In this document: piece by piece, positions 8,206-14,649 of the stretch
Layout of the letters: each line of letters starts with the position of its first letter
Numbering within the stretch: position 1 is the first letter of the stretch
DNA from: AC-51 sp963749895
Lineage (GTDB): Bacteria; Actinomycetota; UBA4738; HRBIN12
Assembly (NCBI GenBank): GCA_963749895.1
Contig: CAVVOG010000001.1
Coordinates: 372,001 to 436,000, forward strand
DNA length: 64,000 nucleotides
Direction of reading: 5' to 3'
The notes under the pieces: model-generated
Told to the model about the DNA's origin: nothing
What the model saw: only the letters and a program-made list of their open reading frames with translations
The model's database searches: none
Translations under genes and position numbers: made by a program

Positions 8206-8793
8206 TCAGATGAACAGCGAGACCGCCGCCTCCTTCATCTCGAGCAGCGCCGTCGCGGCGCCGATCGGCTCCTCGAGACCGTCGATCAGGTCGTCGCGGG
8301 TCAGCCCCAGCAGGTCCATCGTCATCTGGCACGGGATCAGCCGCACGCCGAGGTCCTGTCCGAGGGCGATCAGCTCCTCGGGCTTGGCCACCTGATGGTC
8401 GTCGGCGAGCTTCTTGAACATCGCCGGACCGGCGCCCGCGAAGTTGTACTGCGACAGCTTCGCCTTCTGCGCAGAGCCCGGATTCATCGCCGACATCATC
8501 TTCTGCATCCAGTTCTCGCCGGTGATCCGCGTCTCGGGCTTCACGATCGCGAACAGCCCCCAGAACGTGAAGAAGACGCTCGCCTCCATGCCGGACGCCG
8601 CAGCGGTCGTCGCCAGGATCGTGGTCGGCCAGATCCGGTCGAGGTTCCCGCCCCACGCGATGATCGTGAGCTTGTTCTTCTTCTGGATGTCCTTCTCCCC
8701 GCCGGCGGCGGCCTGGGCGGCCTCCAGGGCCTCGATCCGGCTGAGCAGATCCGCATAGGCGCTCGCGTCGACGCGGTCCTCGGTGGTCGCCAT
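8206..8793 (-). CDS. DsrE/DsrF/TusD-like (DsrE2-type) sulfur-relay protein
   Basis: 195 residues. An N-terminal helix (SRIEALEAAQAAAGG) precedes the DsrE-like core: LTIIAWGGNLDRIW, then AAASGMEASVFFTFWGLFAI, and late GVRLIPCQMTMDLLG, where the Cys is the conserved sulfur-carrying residue. DsrE2 proteins pair with TusA and accept persulfide sulfur in the cytoplasm or at the membrane. The gene starts 2 bases after the tusA stop, so the two form an operon, probably controlled by the cysteine-rich leader upstream of tusA. Confidence 0.85.
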   Translation of the reverse strand: MATTEDRVDASAYADLLSRIEALEAAQAAAGGEKDIQKKNKLTIIAWGGNLDRIWPTTILATTAAASGMEASVFFTFWGLFAIVKPETRITGENWMQKMMSAMNPGSAQKAKLSQYNFAGAGPAMFKKLADDHQVAKPEELIALGQDLGVRLIPCQMTMDLLGLTRDDLIDGLEEPIGAATALLEMKEAAVSLFI

Positions 8794-8795
8794 CC

Positions 8796-9047
8796 TCAGT
8801 CGACCTTCCGGATCAGGTAGCGGAACGAGCCGTCCTCGAGGATCTCGGCGGACAGCAACTCGTTGCCGCTGATCGTGGCCCAGCTCGGGATGTCGGACTT
8901 CGAGCCCGGATCGGTCGCGAACAGCTCGAGCAGGTCACCGGGCTGCGCTTCCTTCAGCGCGCGGGCGAGCGAGACGAGCGGGCCGGGGCACGACTGCCCG
9001 CGGGCGTCGACGGTGGTGGCGACGGTCGTGGAGACGGACGTAGACAT
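8796..9047 (-). CDS. tusA: TusA-family sulfurtransferase
   Basis: 83 residues. The TusA signature is VDARGQSCPGPLVSLARAL, with the CPxP Cys that carries the persulfide, followed by the PGDLLELFATDPGSKSDIP strand. It acts as a soluble sulfur carrier for thio-modification, molybdopterin or other sulfur transfer. The ribosome site is GGAGGT just before ATG 9047. It is first in the tusA-dsrE2 operon. The 5' leader of about 170 bases encodes a Cys-rich peptide and a hairpin, described separately, which suggests control by cysteine or cysteinyl-tRNA supply. Confidence 0.9.
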   Translation of the reverse strand: MSTSVSTTVATTVDARGQSCPGPLVSLARALKEAQPGDLLELFATDPGSKSDIPSWATISGNELLSAEILEDGSFRYLIRKVD

Positions 9048-9128
9048 ACGGGGACCTCCGAGGTCTGGTTCCGGGAGCGGGGGTGGTGAGGGAGATGGTG
9101 CAGATGGACGCGAAGCGCGGGGCTCAGC

Positions 9129-9154
9129 GCTGTCCCGATGTCAGCAGGGACAGC
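9129..9154 (-). promoter_or_regulatory. Attenuator-like hairpin overlapping Cys codons
   Basis: On the minus-strand RNA, GCTGTCCC (9154-9147) pairs with GGGACAGC (9136-9129) in a perfect 8-bp stem with a 10-base loop. The 5' arm lies within the TGC-TGT-CCC codons of the leader peptide, so a ribosome halted there would open the stem. The tusA ribosome site is itself in GACCTCGGAGGTC, which can fold on itself. Confidence 0.6.
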
Positions 9155-9173
9155 AGATGCGGTCGGGGATCAT
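9141..9173 (-). CDS. Cys-rich leader peptide (10 residues) of the tusA operon
   Basis: ATG at 9173 to TGA at 9143-9141 encodes MIPDRICCPC, three Cys among the last four residues, in the 5' leader of tusA. Polycysteine leader peptides that act as cysteine-responsive attenuators are known in mycobacteria, in front of sulfur-metabolism genes. Here the Cys codons form one arm of a hairpin. No strong ribosome site precedes the ATG. The inference rests on position, composition and hairpin overlap; at this length chance cannot be excluded. Confidence 0.6.
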   Translation of the reverse strand: MIPDRICCPC

Positions 9174-9196
9174 GGCCCCCACGGTGCCGGCTTCGC

Positions 9197-9227
9197 GTGT
9201 GCACACCATTTGCAGGTGCAAATCCTA
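9197..9227 (-). promoter_or_regulatory. tusA operon promoter with perfect palindromic operator
   Basis: On the minus strand TAGGAT (9227-9222) is a -10 box predicting a start near 9215. It overlaps ATTTGCAGGTGCAAAT (9208-9223), a perfect inverted repeat of 7-bp arms with a 2-base centre. A second palindrome, GTGTGCACAC (9197-9206), follows directly. The spacing resembles small winged-helix repressor sites (ArsR type), but the regulator is unknown. Confidence 0.5.
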
Positions 9228-9250
9228 CGGCCCCGATCGAGAAAGGGCAA

Positions 9251-9266
9251 GGCCGGCGGGCCGGCC
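9251..9266 (-). terminator. Hairpin after the metalloprotease gene
   Basis: GGCCGG (9251-9256) and CCGGCC (9261-9266) form a 6-bp stem directly after the stop at 9268. On the minus strand it is followed by TTGCCCTTTCT, a weak U-rich tail. Confidence 0.45.
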
Positions 9267-9267
9267 C

Positions 9268-10086
9268 TCAGCGGGGAACGTCGGGGGTGGTGAGACAGCC
9301 GGCCTCGACGCCGAGCTGCTCCAGGCCCGTGAGGTCTCCGGGGCCGAAGTCGCGCATCCCGCCCCCGGACGGCTCCATCAGCTGCCCGTCCGCATCGATG
9401 TGGCCGAGGCCGAGGATGTGCCCCCACTCGTGGAGCAGGGTCGGTCCCTGGGCGCCGGGGAAGGCGAACCCCGGCGGGTTCGGATCGTCCTCGCTCATCG
9501 CGATCCAGCCGCTCACGATCACCTCGTCGTGGTTCGGGGGGAGCATCGGGCGCGCCACCGCGGCCGCCACGTGCTCATCGTCGCGGAACGAGATGTCGGA
9601 TCGGTCGGGGTCGATCCAGGCGACCAGGACCGGCGCCCACCGTCCCGGATATCGGCTCGGCTGGTAGGTCGTCCGGTGGGCGGTCGGGCGTTCGTCGGTG
9701 AGCCCGTCGTAGATGAACGTGATGCCGGTGGCCTCCGCGAGTCGGTCGACCGCCTCGTGGACGTCGTCGATCGATCCGTCGGGCGATCGGCCGGGGTTCA
9801 CGACGTAGTGGATCGGCTCGCACGGGTTCCAGCGCAGGGGCGAGCCGTCCTGTCGCACCGCGAGGAACTCGTGCTCCCACGGCTCGCCTGCGGGGCGGAA
9901 GGCGTCGCGGAACAGGACCGCGGCACCCGCGAACAACGACGAAGCCACCATCGCCAGGACGATCACGAGGGCGATCGCGCGACCACCGCGCCGCCGTGGC
10001 AGCGGAGTGCTCCACCCCTCGTCGGGCGGGAACAGATCGGGACGAGGTGCGGGCAGGTCCGGACGCGGGGGGAAACCGGGGTCCAT
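9268..10086 (-). CDS. Membrane-anchored matrixin-like zinc metalloprotease
   Basis: 272 residues from ATG 10086. The N-terminus is Pro-rich and cytoplasmic, then one membrane helix (AIALVIVLAMVASSLFAGAAVL), then an extracytoplasmic domain. HEWGHILGLGH matches the metzincin/matrixin zinc motif HExxHxxGxxH, with a Met-turn candidate in DGQLMEPSGGGM. Matrixin-type enzymes cleave proteins outside the cytoplasm; substrates are unknown. ATG 10086 is preferred over 10095 because TACCAT lies 7 bases upstream of it and overlaps the other ATG. It diverges from the CSLREA protein gene. Confidence 0.82.
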   Translation of the reverse strand: MDPGFPPRPDLPAPRPDLFPPDEGWSTPLPRRRGGRAIALVIVLAMVASSLFAGAAVLFRDAFRPAGEPWEHEFLAVRQDGSPLRWNPCEPIHYVVNPGRSPDGSIDDVHEAVDRLAEATGITFIYDGLTDERPTAHRTTYQPSRYPGRWAPVLVAWIDPDRSDISFRDDEHVAAAVARPMLPPNHDEVIVSGWIAMSEDDPNPPGFAFPGAQGPTLLHEWGHILGLGHIDADGQLMEPSGGGMRDFGPGDLTGLEQLGVEAGCLTTPDVPR

Positions 10087-10093
10087 GACACCC

Positions 10094-10099
10094 ATGGTA
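10094..10099 (-). promoter_or_regulatory. -10 box TACCAT for the metalloprotease gene
   Basis: Minus-strand TACCAT (10099-10094) is 7 bases before ATG 10086, a leaderless arrangement. Confidence 0.45.
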
Positions 10100-10129
10100 G
10101 GGGGACCGGCCCGAAGACACCTCGTCGGG

Positions 10130-10135
10130 TAGGGT
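10130..10135 (+). promoter_or_regulatory. -10 box TAGGGT for the CSLREA protein gene
   Basis: TAGGGT is 6 bases before GTG 10142, so transcription should start at the GTG itself. Confidence 0.5.
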
Positions 10136-10141
10136 CGGGGC

Positions 10142-11602
10142 GTGCGAGGCTCACGCACCCTGTTCGCGTTCGCCCTGCTCGCAACTGCGTTCCTGGGTCC
10201 CGCCCCCGTACGTGCCGGGGTCTCGAACCTCACCGTCGACACGACAGTGGACTCCTTCGACGGGTCGTGCACCGACGGAGACTGCTCGCTCCGCGACGCG
10301 CTCGCGGCCGTCCCCGACGGCGGAACGGTCGCCGTACCGCCCGGCGTCTACGGGCTCGCCCTGACCGGCCCGGGAGGGCTCGACGAAGGTGACCTGGACC
10401 TGACGCGCCCGGTCTCGATCGTCCGCGACGGCGAAGGTGGGGTGTTCGTCGACGCGTCGGTGCTGGGTGACCGGGTCTTCCAGATCGACGGGAACGCCGA
10501 CGTCACGATCGAAGGACTGACGCTGTTCGGAGGTCGTGGGTACTTCCGCGGCGGCGGTGTGCGCGTGGTGACGGGCTCGGTCCGCCTGGACGGCGTCACG
10601 ATCACCGGTGGCTCGGCAGGCGAAGGAGGCGGCGGCCTCTCGGTGGGCCGGGATGGGCGTGCGGTCGTCACCCGCTCGCTGTTCATCGAGAACCGCAGTC
10701 GGGGCACGGGCGGCGGGATCGAGGTCGCCGGTGAGCTCACCCTGCGCGATAGCGCGGTGATCGCGAACCGCGCGCGGATCGCAGGCGGCGTGGACGCGCG
10801 CGACGCGGTGCTGCGCATGACGAACGTGACCGTGGCCGCGAACCGTTCGCGGACCCTCGGCGGCGGGCTTCGCGCGAGCGGGGACGTGTCGCTCTCGCAC
10901 GTCACGATCGCCCGCAACCGCGCGAACCGCGCCGGTGGCGTCGCCGCCGACCCAGGCGTCGTCGCGTTCGCTCGGTCGATCGTGGCCGCCAACGTAGCGG
11001 CGGTGGCGCCCTCATGCGACGCGCCGGGCGACTCGGCCGGCGCGAACGTCGAGGGCGCGAGCGACCGATGCGGGTTCGACCGTGCATCCGACGTCGTGCG
11101 CGCGGACGCCGGCCTCGGCCCCCTCCGCTCGAACGGCGGCCCGGCACCGACCATGGCGCTGTCGGCGACGAGTCCCGCGCTCGCGATCGGCCGTTCAGGG
11201 TGCGCCGCCCGCGACCAGCGGGGGGCGCCGAGGGGAGCGCCGAGGGGAGCGCCGTGTGACGCCGGCGCCTACGAACGCGTGCTCTGCCTGGGGCGGCCCG
11301 TGACCATCGTCGGCACCCCCGGAAACGACGTGCTCTCGGGCGGGCGGGAGCCCGACACGTTCCTCGGCCTGGGTGGCGACGACGAGTTCCAGGGGTCCCT
11401 CGCTGAGGACCGCGCCTGCGGGGGCCCCGGAGCCGACCACCTGATCGGCGGACCCGGTGACGACGTCCTGGCGGGCCAGGCGGGCGACGACCACCTCGAG
11501 GGCGAGGACGGCGACGACCGGCTGCTGGGCGGCCCCGGTCTGGACCGATGCACGGGTGGCCCAGGGCGCGACATCCTCCGAGCCTGCGAACCACGGGGTT
11601 GA
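10142..11602 (+). CDS. Secreted CSLREA-domain beta-helix protein with C-terminal RTX repeats
   Basis: 486 residues. A signal peptide (LFAFALLATAFLGPAPVRA) is followed by a CSLREA-type domain (DSFDGSCTDGDCSLRDAL), then a right-handed parallel beta-helix of short repeats such as VRLDGVTITGGSAGEGGGGL and DVSLSHVTIARNRANRAGGV. The C-terminus carries hemolysin-type calcium-binding nonapeptides (GGPGDDVLAGQAGDD, GEDGDDRLLGG). A 12-base unit repeated near 11224-11255 gives GAPRGAPRGAP between the two parts. It is probably an extracellular, calcium-stabilised polysaccharide-binding or adhesion protein; no catalytic residues could be assigned. Confidence 0.82.
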   Translation: MRGSRTLFAFALLATAFLGPAPVRAGVSNLTVDTTVDSFDGSCTDGDCSLRDALAAVPDGGTVAVPPGVYGLALTGPGGLDEGDLDLTRPVSIVRDGEGGVFVDASVLGDRVFQIDGNADVTIEGLTLFGGRGYFRGGGVRVVTGSVRLDGVTITGGSAGEGGGGLSVGRDGRAVVTRSLFIENRSRGTGGGIEVAGELTLRDSAVIANRARIAGGVDARDAVLRMTNVTVAANRSRTLGGGLRASGDVSLSHVTIARNRANRAGGVAADPGVVAFARSIVAANVAAVAPSCDAPGDSAGANVEGASDRCGFDRASDVVRADAGLGPLRSNGGPAPTMALSATSPALAIGRSGCAARDQRGAPRGAPRGAPCDAGAYERVLCLGRPVTIVGTPGNDVLSGGREPDTFLGLGGDDEFQGSLAEDRACGGPGADHLIGGPGDDVLAGQAGDDHLEGEDGDDRLLGGPGLDRCTGGPGRDILRACEPRG

Positions 11603-11615
11603 GGGGGGCGTCTCC

Positions 11616-12080
11616 CTACCGCACGACGCGGCGGCGTTCGATCGGCCAGTAGACGAGCACGACCTTCGCCTTCAGCTCGTCGCGCGTGACCGGTCCGAAC
11701 CCACGCGAATCCGTCGAGGCCTGCGCGAAGTCCCCCTCGACCCAGTACTCGTCGGGGCCGAGCGTCCGGTCCCCCACGACGTCCCCCGGCCCCCCGGTCA
11801 GGCGCTTCACCATCTCGTAGCCGGGTCGGCCGGGATGCTCGACGACAACGACGTCGCCCTGACGGTAGGAGCGTGGGACGACCAGGAGCGCCCAGTCACC
11901 GGGCAGCAGGGTCGGTGCCATGCTCGGTCCCTCGATCGCGACCCGCGAGGGCCGGGTCCGCAGGAACGTCCACCCGGCGAGCACCAGAACCGATGCACCC
12001 GCGAGCAGGCCCGCCACGCGACTCCGACCTCGGCGGTAGGATTCCTCGACAAGCTCGTCACCAGAAGGAGGGGGTTCCAT
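11616..12080 (-). CDS. sodX: Nickel superoxide dismutase maturation protease (S26)
   Basis: 154 residues from ATG 12080. One N-terminal membrane segment (VAGLLAGASVLVLAGWTFL) precedes an S26 signal-peptidase domain: IEGPSMAPTLLPGD holds the catalytic Ser, EMVKRLTGGPGD the general-base Lys, and GDFAQASTDSRGFGPV the box E region. SodX removes the pro-sequence in front of the His-Cys hook of NiSOD. It is divergent from sodN, and the chosen ATG overlaps the sodN ATG within CATG (12078-12081). GTG 12017 is a possible later start, which would clear the sodN promoter. Confidence 0.85.
   Translation of the reverse strand: MEPPPSGDELVEESYRRGRSRVAGLLAGASVLVLAGWTFLRTRPSRVAIEGPSMAPTLLPGDWALLVVPRSYRQGDVVVVEHPGRPGYEMVKRLTGGPGDVVGDRTLGPDEYWVEGDFAQASTDSRGFGPVTRDELKAKVVLVYWPIERRRVVR
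12037..12042 (+). promoter_or_regulatory. -10 box TAGGAT for sodN
   Basis: TAGGAT predicts a start near 12049 and a leader of about 30 bases containing AAGGAGG (12065-12071), 7 bases before the sodN ATG. It lies inside the 5' part of sodX on the other strand. Confidence 0.5.
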
Positions 12081-12471
12081 GCTCGAGCGCATCCTCGCAC
12101 CTCGTCGCACCGCCCACGCGCACTGCGACCTGCCGTGCGGCGTCTACGACCCGGCCCAAGCCCGGATCGAGGCCGAATCCGTGAAGGCCTGCCAGGAGAA
12201 GTGGCAGGGCTCCGACGACCCCGAGTTCAAGGCGCGCGCGGTCGCGATCAAGGAAGAGCGCGCCACCATGGTCAAGGAGCACCTGTGGGTGCTGTGGACC
12301 GACTACTTCAAGCCGGAGCACCTCGAGAAGCACCCGAACCTGCACGAGATGTTCTGGACGGCCACGAAGGAAGCCGGCGCGGCGAAGAAGTCGAACGACC
12401 CGGCGCAGGGCCAGAAGCTCCTCGACTCGATCGATGAGGTCGCGAAGGTCTTCTGGGAGACGAAGTCCTGA
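12079..12471 (+). CDS. sodN: Nickel superoxide dismutase
   Basis: 130 residues. After a 14-residue pro-sequence (MLERILAPRRTAHA) comes HCDLPCGVYDPAQARIEAES, the nickel hook: His1, Cys2 and Cys6 of the mature enzyme bind nickel once the leader is removed by SodX. The rest is the four-helix bundle, ending SIDEVAKVFWETKS. The enzyme disproportionates superoxide in the cytoplasm as a hexamer. Length is normal for the family. AAGGAGG gives a strong ribosome site, and a hairpin terminator follows the gene. Confidence 0.96.
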   Translation: MLERILAPRRTAHAHCDLPCGVYDPAQARIEAESVKACQEKWQGSDDPEFKARAVAIKEERATMVKEHLWVLWTDYFKPEHLEKHPNLHEMFWTATKEAGAAKKSNDPAQGQKLLDSIDEVAKVFWETKS

Positions 12472-12495
12472 GGGTCGACACAGCGTCGTGAGGCC

Positions 12496-12524
12496 GAGGG
12501 GCCGGGCGTTCCGCCCGGCCCCTC
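12496..12524. terminator. Bidirectional terminator between sodN and the GYD gene
   Basis: GAGGGGCCGGGC (12496-12507) and GCCCGGCCCCTC (12513-12524) form a perfect 12-bp stem with a 5-base loop between two convergent genes. Confidence 0.7.
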
Positions 12525-12543
12525 GTTCGCTACTGGGCTCGCC

Positions 12544-12831
12544 TCAGCCCTTCGCCATGATCGCGTTCACGTCGTCCGCGGTGAACGCCCGCATCGTGGC
12601 GCTGCGGATGTTCCCGAGCGTGGTCACCTTGGCGAGGAACGCCACGGCGGTCTCGTCGTCGGCGAACTCCGACACCGCGACCATGTCGTACTGGCCCATC
12701 GTCCAGTAGATCTCGAGGGACCCGCCCATCTCGGCAGCCAGTGCCTTGGCCGCCTCGGCGCGCCCGACCGTTCCGGCCGCGTCCTTCGCGCCCTGGTCGG
12801 TCCAGTTGATGAGGCTGACGAACGTCGCCAT
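12544..12831 (-). CDS. GYD-domain protein
   Basis: 95 residues beginning MATFVSLINWTDQGAKDAAG. It has the GYD-family central stretch (GGSLEIYWTMGQYDMVAVSE) and the AFLAKVTTLGNIRSATMRAF region. GYD proteins are small ferredoxin-like domains of unknown function, common in Actinomycetota and often near stress genes. The ribosome site is GGGGGAG 3 bases before ATG. A TATCCT box at 12878-12873 gives a plausible promoter with a leader of about 35 bases. Confidence 0.85.
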   Translation of the reverse strand: MATFVSLINWTDQGAKDAAGTVGRAEAAKALAAEMGGSLEIYWTMGQYDMVAVSEFADDETAVAFLAKVTTLGNIRSATMRAFTADDVNAIMAKG

Positions 12832-13156
12832 CGTCTCCCCCTTCCCGCGGGCATGAACCCGTCGGAAAGACGAGGATACGCCGAAGGGCCATGCGCCGGG
12901 AGCCCCCCGGCCGTCCGGCACATGGCCCCCGGACGACGTGACGGGAGGCGGGGCCGTCGGTCCCCGCCCCCCGCACGATCTCGCGCTGGGTGCGCGCACG
13001 TTGGCGAGGCGGGTGGCCGGGGTGGGTCTGGCGGCACCCCGGCCACCCAATGCCTCATCGCGAATCATCGGCGGCGTGCCGGTCCTGCCGATACCGCCGG
13101 AAGTCGGTATCCATGGACCGAACGACGGATGACGACCGGCTGCTACGTTTGCGGGC
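12832..13156. other. Divergent intergenic region between the GYD and YchF-like genes
   Basis: 325 bases without a gene I can support. It contains the GYD promoter (TATCCT, minus strand, 12878-12873), an inverted repeat GATACCG...CGGTATC (13090-13111, 8-base spacer) of unknown role, and the TACGTT box at 13144-13149 for the gene at 13157. Confidence 0.5.
13144..13149 (+). promoter_or_regulatory. -10 box TACGTT for the YchF-like gene
   Basis: TACGTT is 7 bases before ATG 13157 and there is no Shine-Dalgarno sequence, which suggests a leaderless mRNA. Confidence 0.5.
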
Positions 13157-14131
13157 ATGAAGGACATCGGCCTCGTCGGCGTGCCGTTCAGCGGCAAGTC
13201 GACGCTGTTCACGGCGCTCACCCACGCCGGCTCGCACGGTGGACAGGCCAACGTCGCCGTCGTGCCGGTGCCCGACCCTCGGCTCGACGTGCTCACCGAG
13301 ATGGAGCGTTCGAAGAAGACGGTGCACGCGCAGGTCCGCTTCGTCGACGTGCCGGGTGGGACGTCCTCCGCGCAGGGCATCGCGAAGCTGCGCGAGGTCG
13401 AGGCGCTGGCGATCGTCGTGCGGTGCTTCGGTCCGGACCAGATCCCGGCGAAGGAGCTCGCCGACGTGCGGGCCGATCTGCTGCTGGCCGACCTCGGTGT
13501 GATCGAGGGATCGTTGCAGAAGGCGGAGAAGAAGGCGCGGGGCAGGCCCGGCCCCGAGGTCGACGCCCTGAAGGAGGCGAAGGCCGCGCTGGATGCAGAG
13601 ACGCCGCTGCGCGACGCGGGGCTCGACCCTGCACATGTGACGGAGCTCCGCGGCATCGCGCCGCTCACCCTCAAGCCCGAGGTCGTGATCGCCAATCTCG
13701 AGGAAGGGACCGACGTGCCCGCGGACCTCCCCGGCGCGGCTGCCGTGTACGCGGCGATCGAAGCTGAGGTCGCCGAGATGGACCCCGACGAAGCGCGCGC
13801 GCTGCTCGAGGAGTTCGGCGTGAAGGAGCCGGGACTCCAGACGGTGATCGCTGCGTGCTACCGCGCGCTCGACCTGATCACGTTCCTCACGACCGGGGAC
13901 GATGAGACCCGTGCGTGGGAGGTCGCCCGAGGTGCCACGGCCCCCGAGGCCGCCGGCGCGATCCACACCGATCTGCAGCGAGGGTTCATCCGCGCCGAGG
14001 TGATCGGCTACGACGAGCTCGTGGAGCTGGGGTCGATGGACGCCGCGAAGGCTCACGGCAAGCTCCGCGTCGAGGGCAAGGACTACGTGGTGCAGGAGGG
14101 CGACATCCTGCACGTGCGGTTCGCGGTGTAG
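13157..14131 (+). CDS. YchF/Obg-like P-loop NTPase
   Basis: 324 residues. GVPFSGKSTL (residues 8-17) is the Walker A; VRFVDVPGGTSSAQG supplies the DxxG step and VVIANLEEG takes the place of the N/TKxD motif, as in YchF/Ola1. The C-terminal TGS-like domain ends AHGKLRVEGKDYVVQEGDIL. The protein is about 40 residues shorter than classical YchF. YchF proteins bind ATP and associate with ribosomes; this divergent actinobacterial form probably does the same, but its nucleotide preference is uncertain. It ends 2 bases from a convergent small gene. Confidence 0.82.
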   Translation: MKDIGLVGVPFSGKSTLFTALTHAGSHGGQANVAVVPVPDPRLDVLTEMERSKKTVHAQVRFVDVPGGTSSAQGIAKLREVEALAIVVRCFGPDQIPAKELADVRADLLLADLGVIEGSLQKAEKKARGRPGPEVDALKEAKAALDAETPLRDAGLDPAHVTELRGIAPLTLKPEVVIANLEEGTDVPADLPGAAAVYAAIEAEVAEMDPDEARALLEEFGVKEPGLQTVIAACYRALDLITFLTTGDDETRAWEVARGATAPEAAGAIHTDLQRGFIRAEVIGYDELVELGSMDAAKAHGKLRVEGKDYVVQEGDILHVRFAV

Positions 14132-14133
14132 GG

Positions 14134-14427
14134 CTACCCGCCCGCCTCAGCCCGTTCGGCACGCGCGGCGGTCCAGGTGGCGTGCGTCAGGCGGGTCTCG
14201 CCGACCGCGTGACCCAGGAGGCTGTGGCCACCGGCGAGGGCCTCCTGCGGATCCCCCGCATCGAGCACGAACGAGACCCGGACCTGGATCTGCGCGACCT
14301 CGGCCTCCGCGTCGGGCTCGGCGATCCACAGCTCGGCGAGGCGGCGGCGGACCTCTTCGAGCGCCGCATCGACCTCGGACTGCGAGGCGGGCACGTGCCC
14401 CTCGAACTCGATCCGGAACCGGGCCAT
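14134..14427 (-). CDS. Hypothetical protein, 97 residues
   Basis: A soluble product starting MARFRIEFEGHVPASQSEVD, with a helix EEVRRRLAELWI, a strand IQVRVSFVLDA and a C-terminal helix ending AARAERAEAGG. No family recognised. Support comes from its position, convergent with the YchF-like gene without overlap, and a TAGCCT box 9 bases before the ATG. The opposite strand has no competing gene. Confidence 0.55.
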   Translation of the reverse strand: MARFRIEFEGHVPASQSEVDAALEEVRRRLAELWIAEPDAEAEVAQIQVRVSFVLDAGDPQEALAGGHSLLGHAVGETRLTHATWTAARAERAEAGG

Positions 14428-14436
14428 GGCGCGACC

Positions 14437-14442
14437 AGGCTA
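14437..14442 (-). promoter_or_regulatory. -10 box TAGCCT for the gene at 14427
   Basis: Minus-strand TAGCCT (14442-14437) lies 9 bases before ATG 14427. Confidence 0.35.
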
Positions 14443-14550
14443 TCGGGTCCCCGTCCGGAGGGACCATGCCATCACCGAAGGTGACCGCCCGTTCCCGGGA
14501 CCCGCCGACGAGGGGACGGTCGGCCCCGACCGTACCGTGGCCTGCGTTCC

Positions 14551-14556
14551 TAGCAT
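14551..14556 (+). promoter_or_regulatory. -10 box TAGCAT of the polyamine-type ABC operon
   Basis: TAGCAT in the otherwise empty stretch 14428-14649 predicts a start near 14563 and a leader of about 87 bases before the ATG at 14650. Confidence 0.35.
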
Positions 14557-14649
14557 CGAAGGTGCGTGGGGGTACGCGCGTCCGCTCCGCCTGGGGCGGG
14601 CCAACCGAACAGCGCCGCCTCGTCCGCCGCCCGGAAGGGAGGGGTCACG

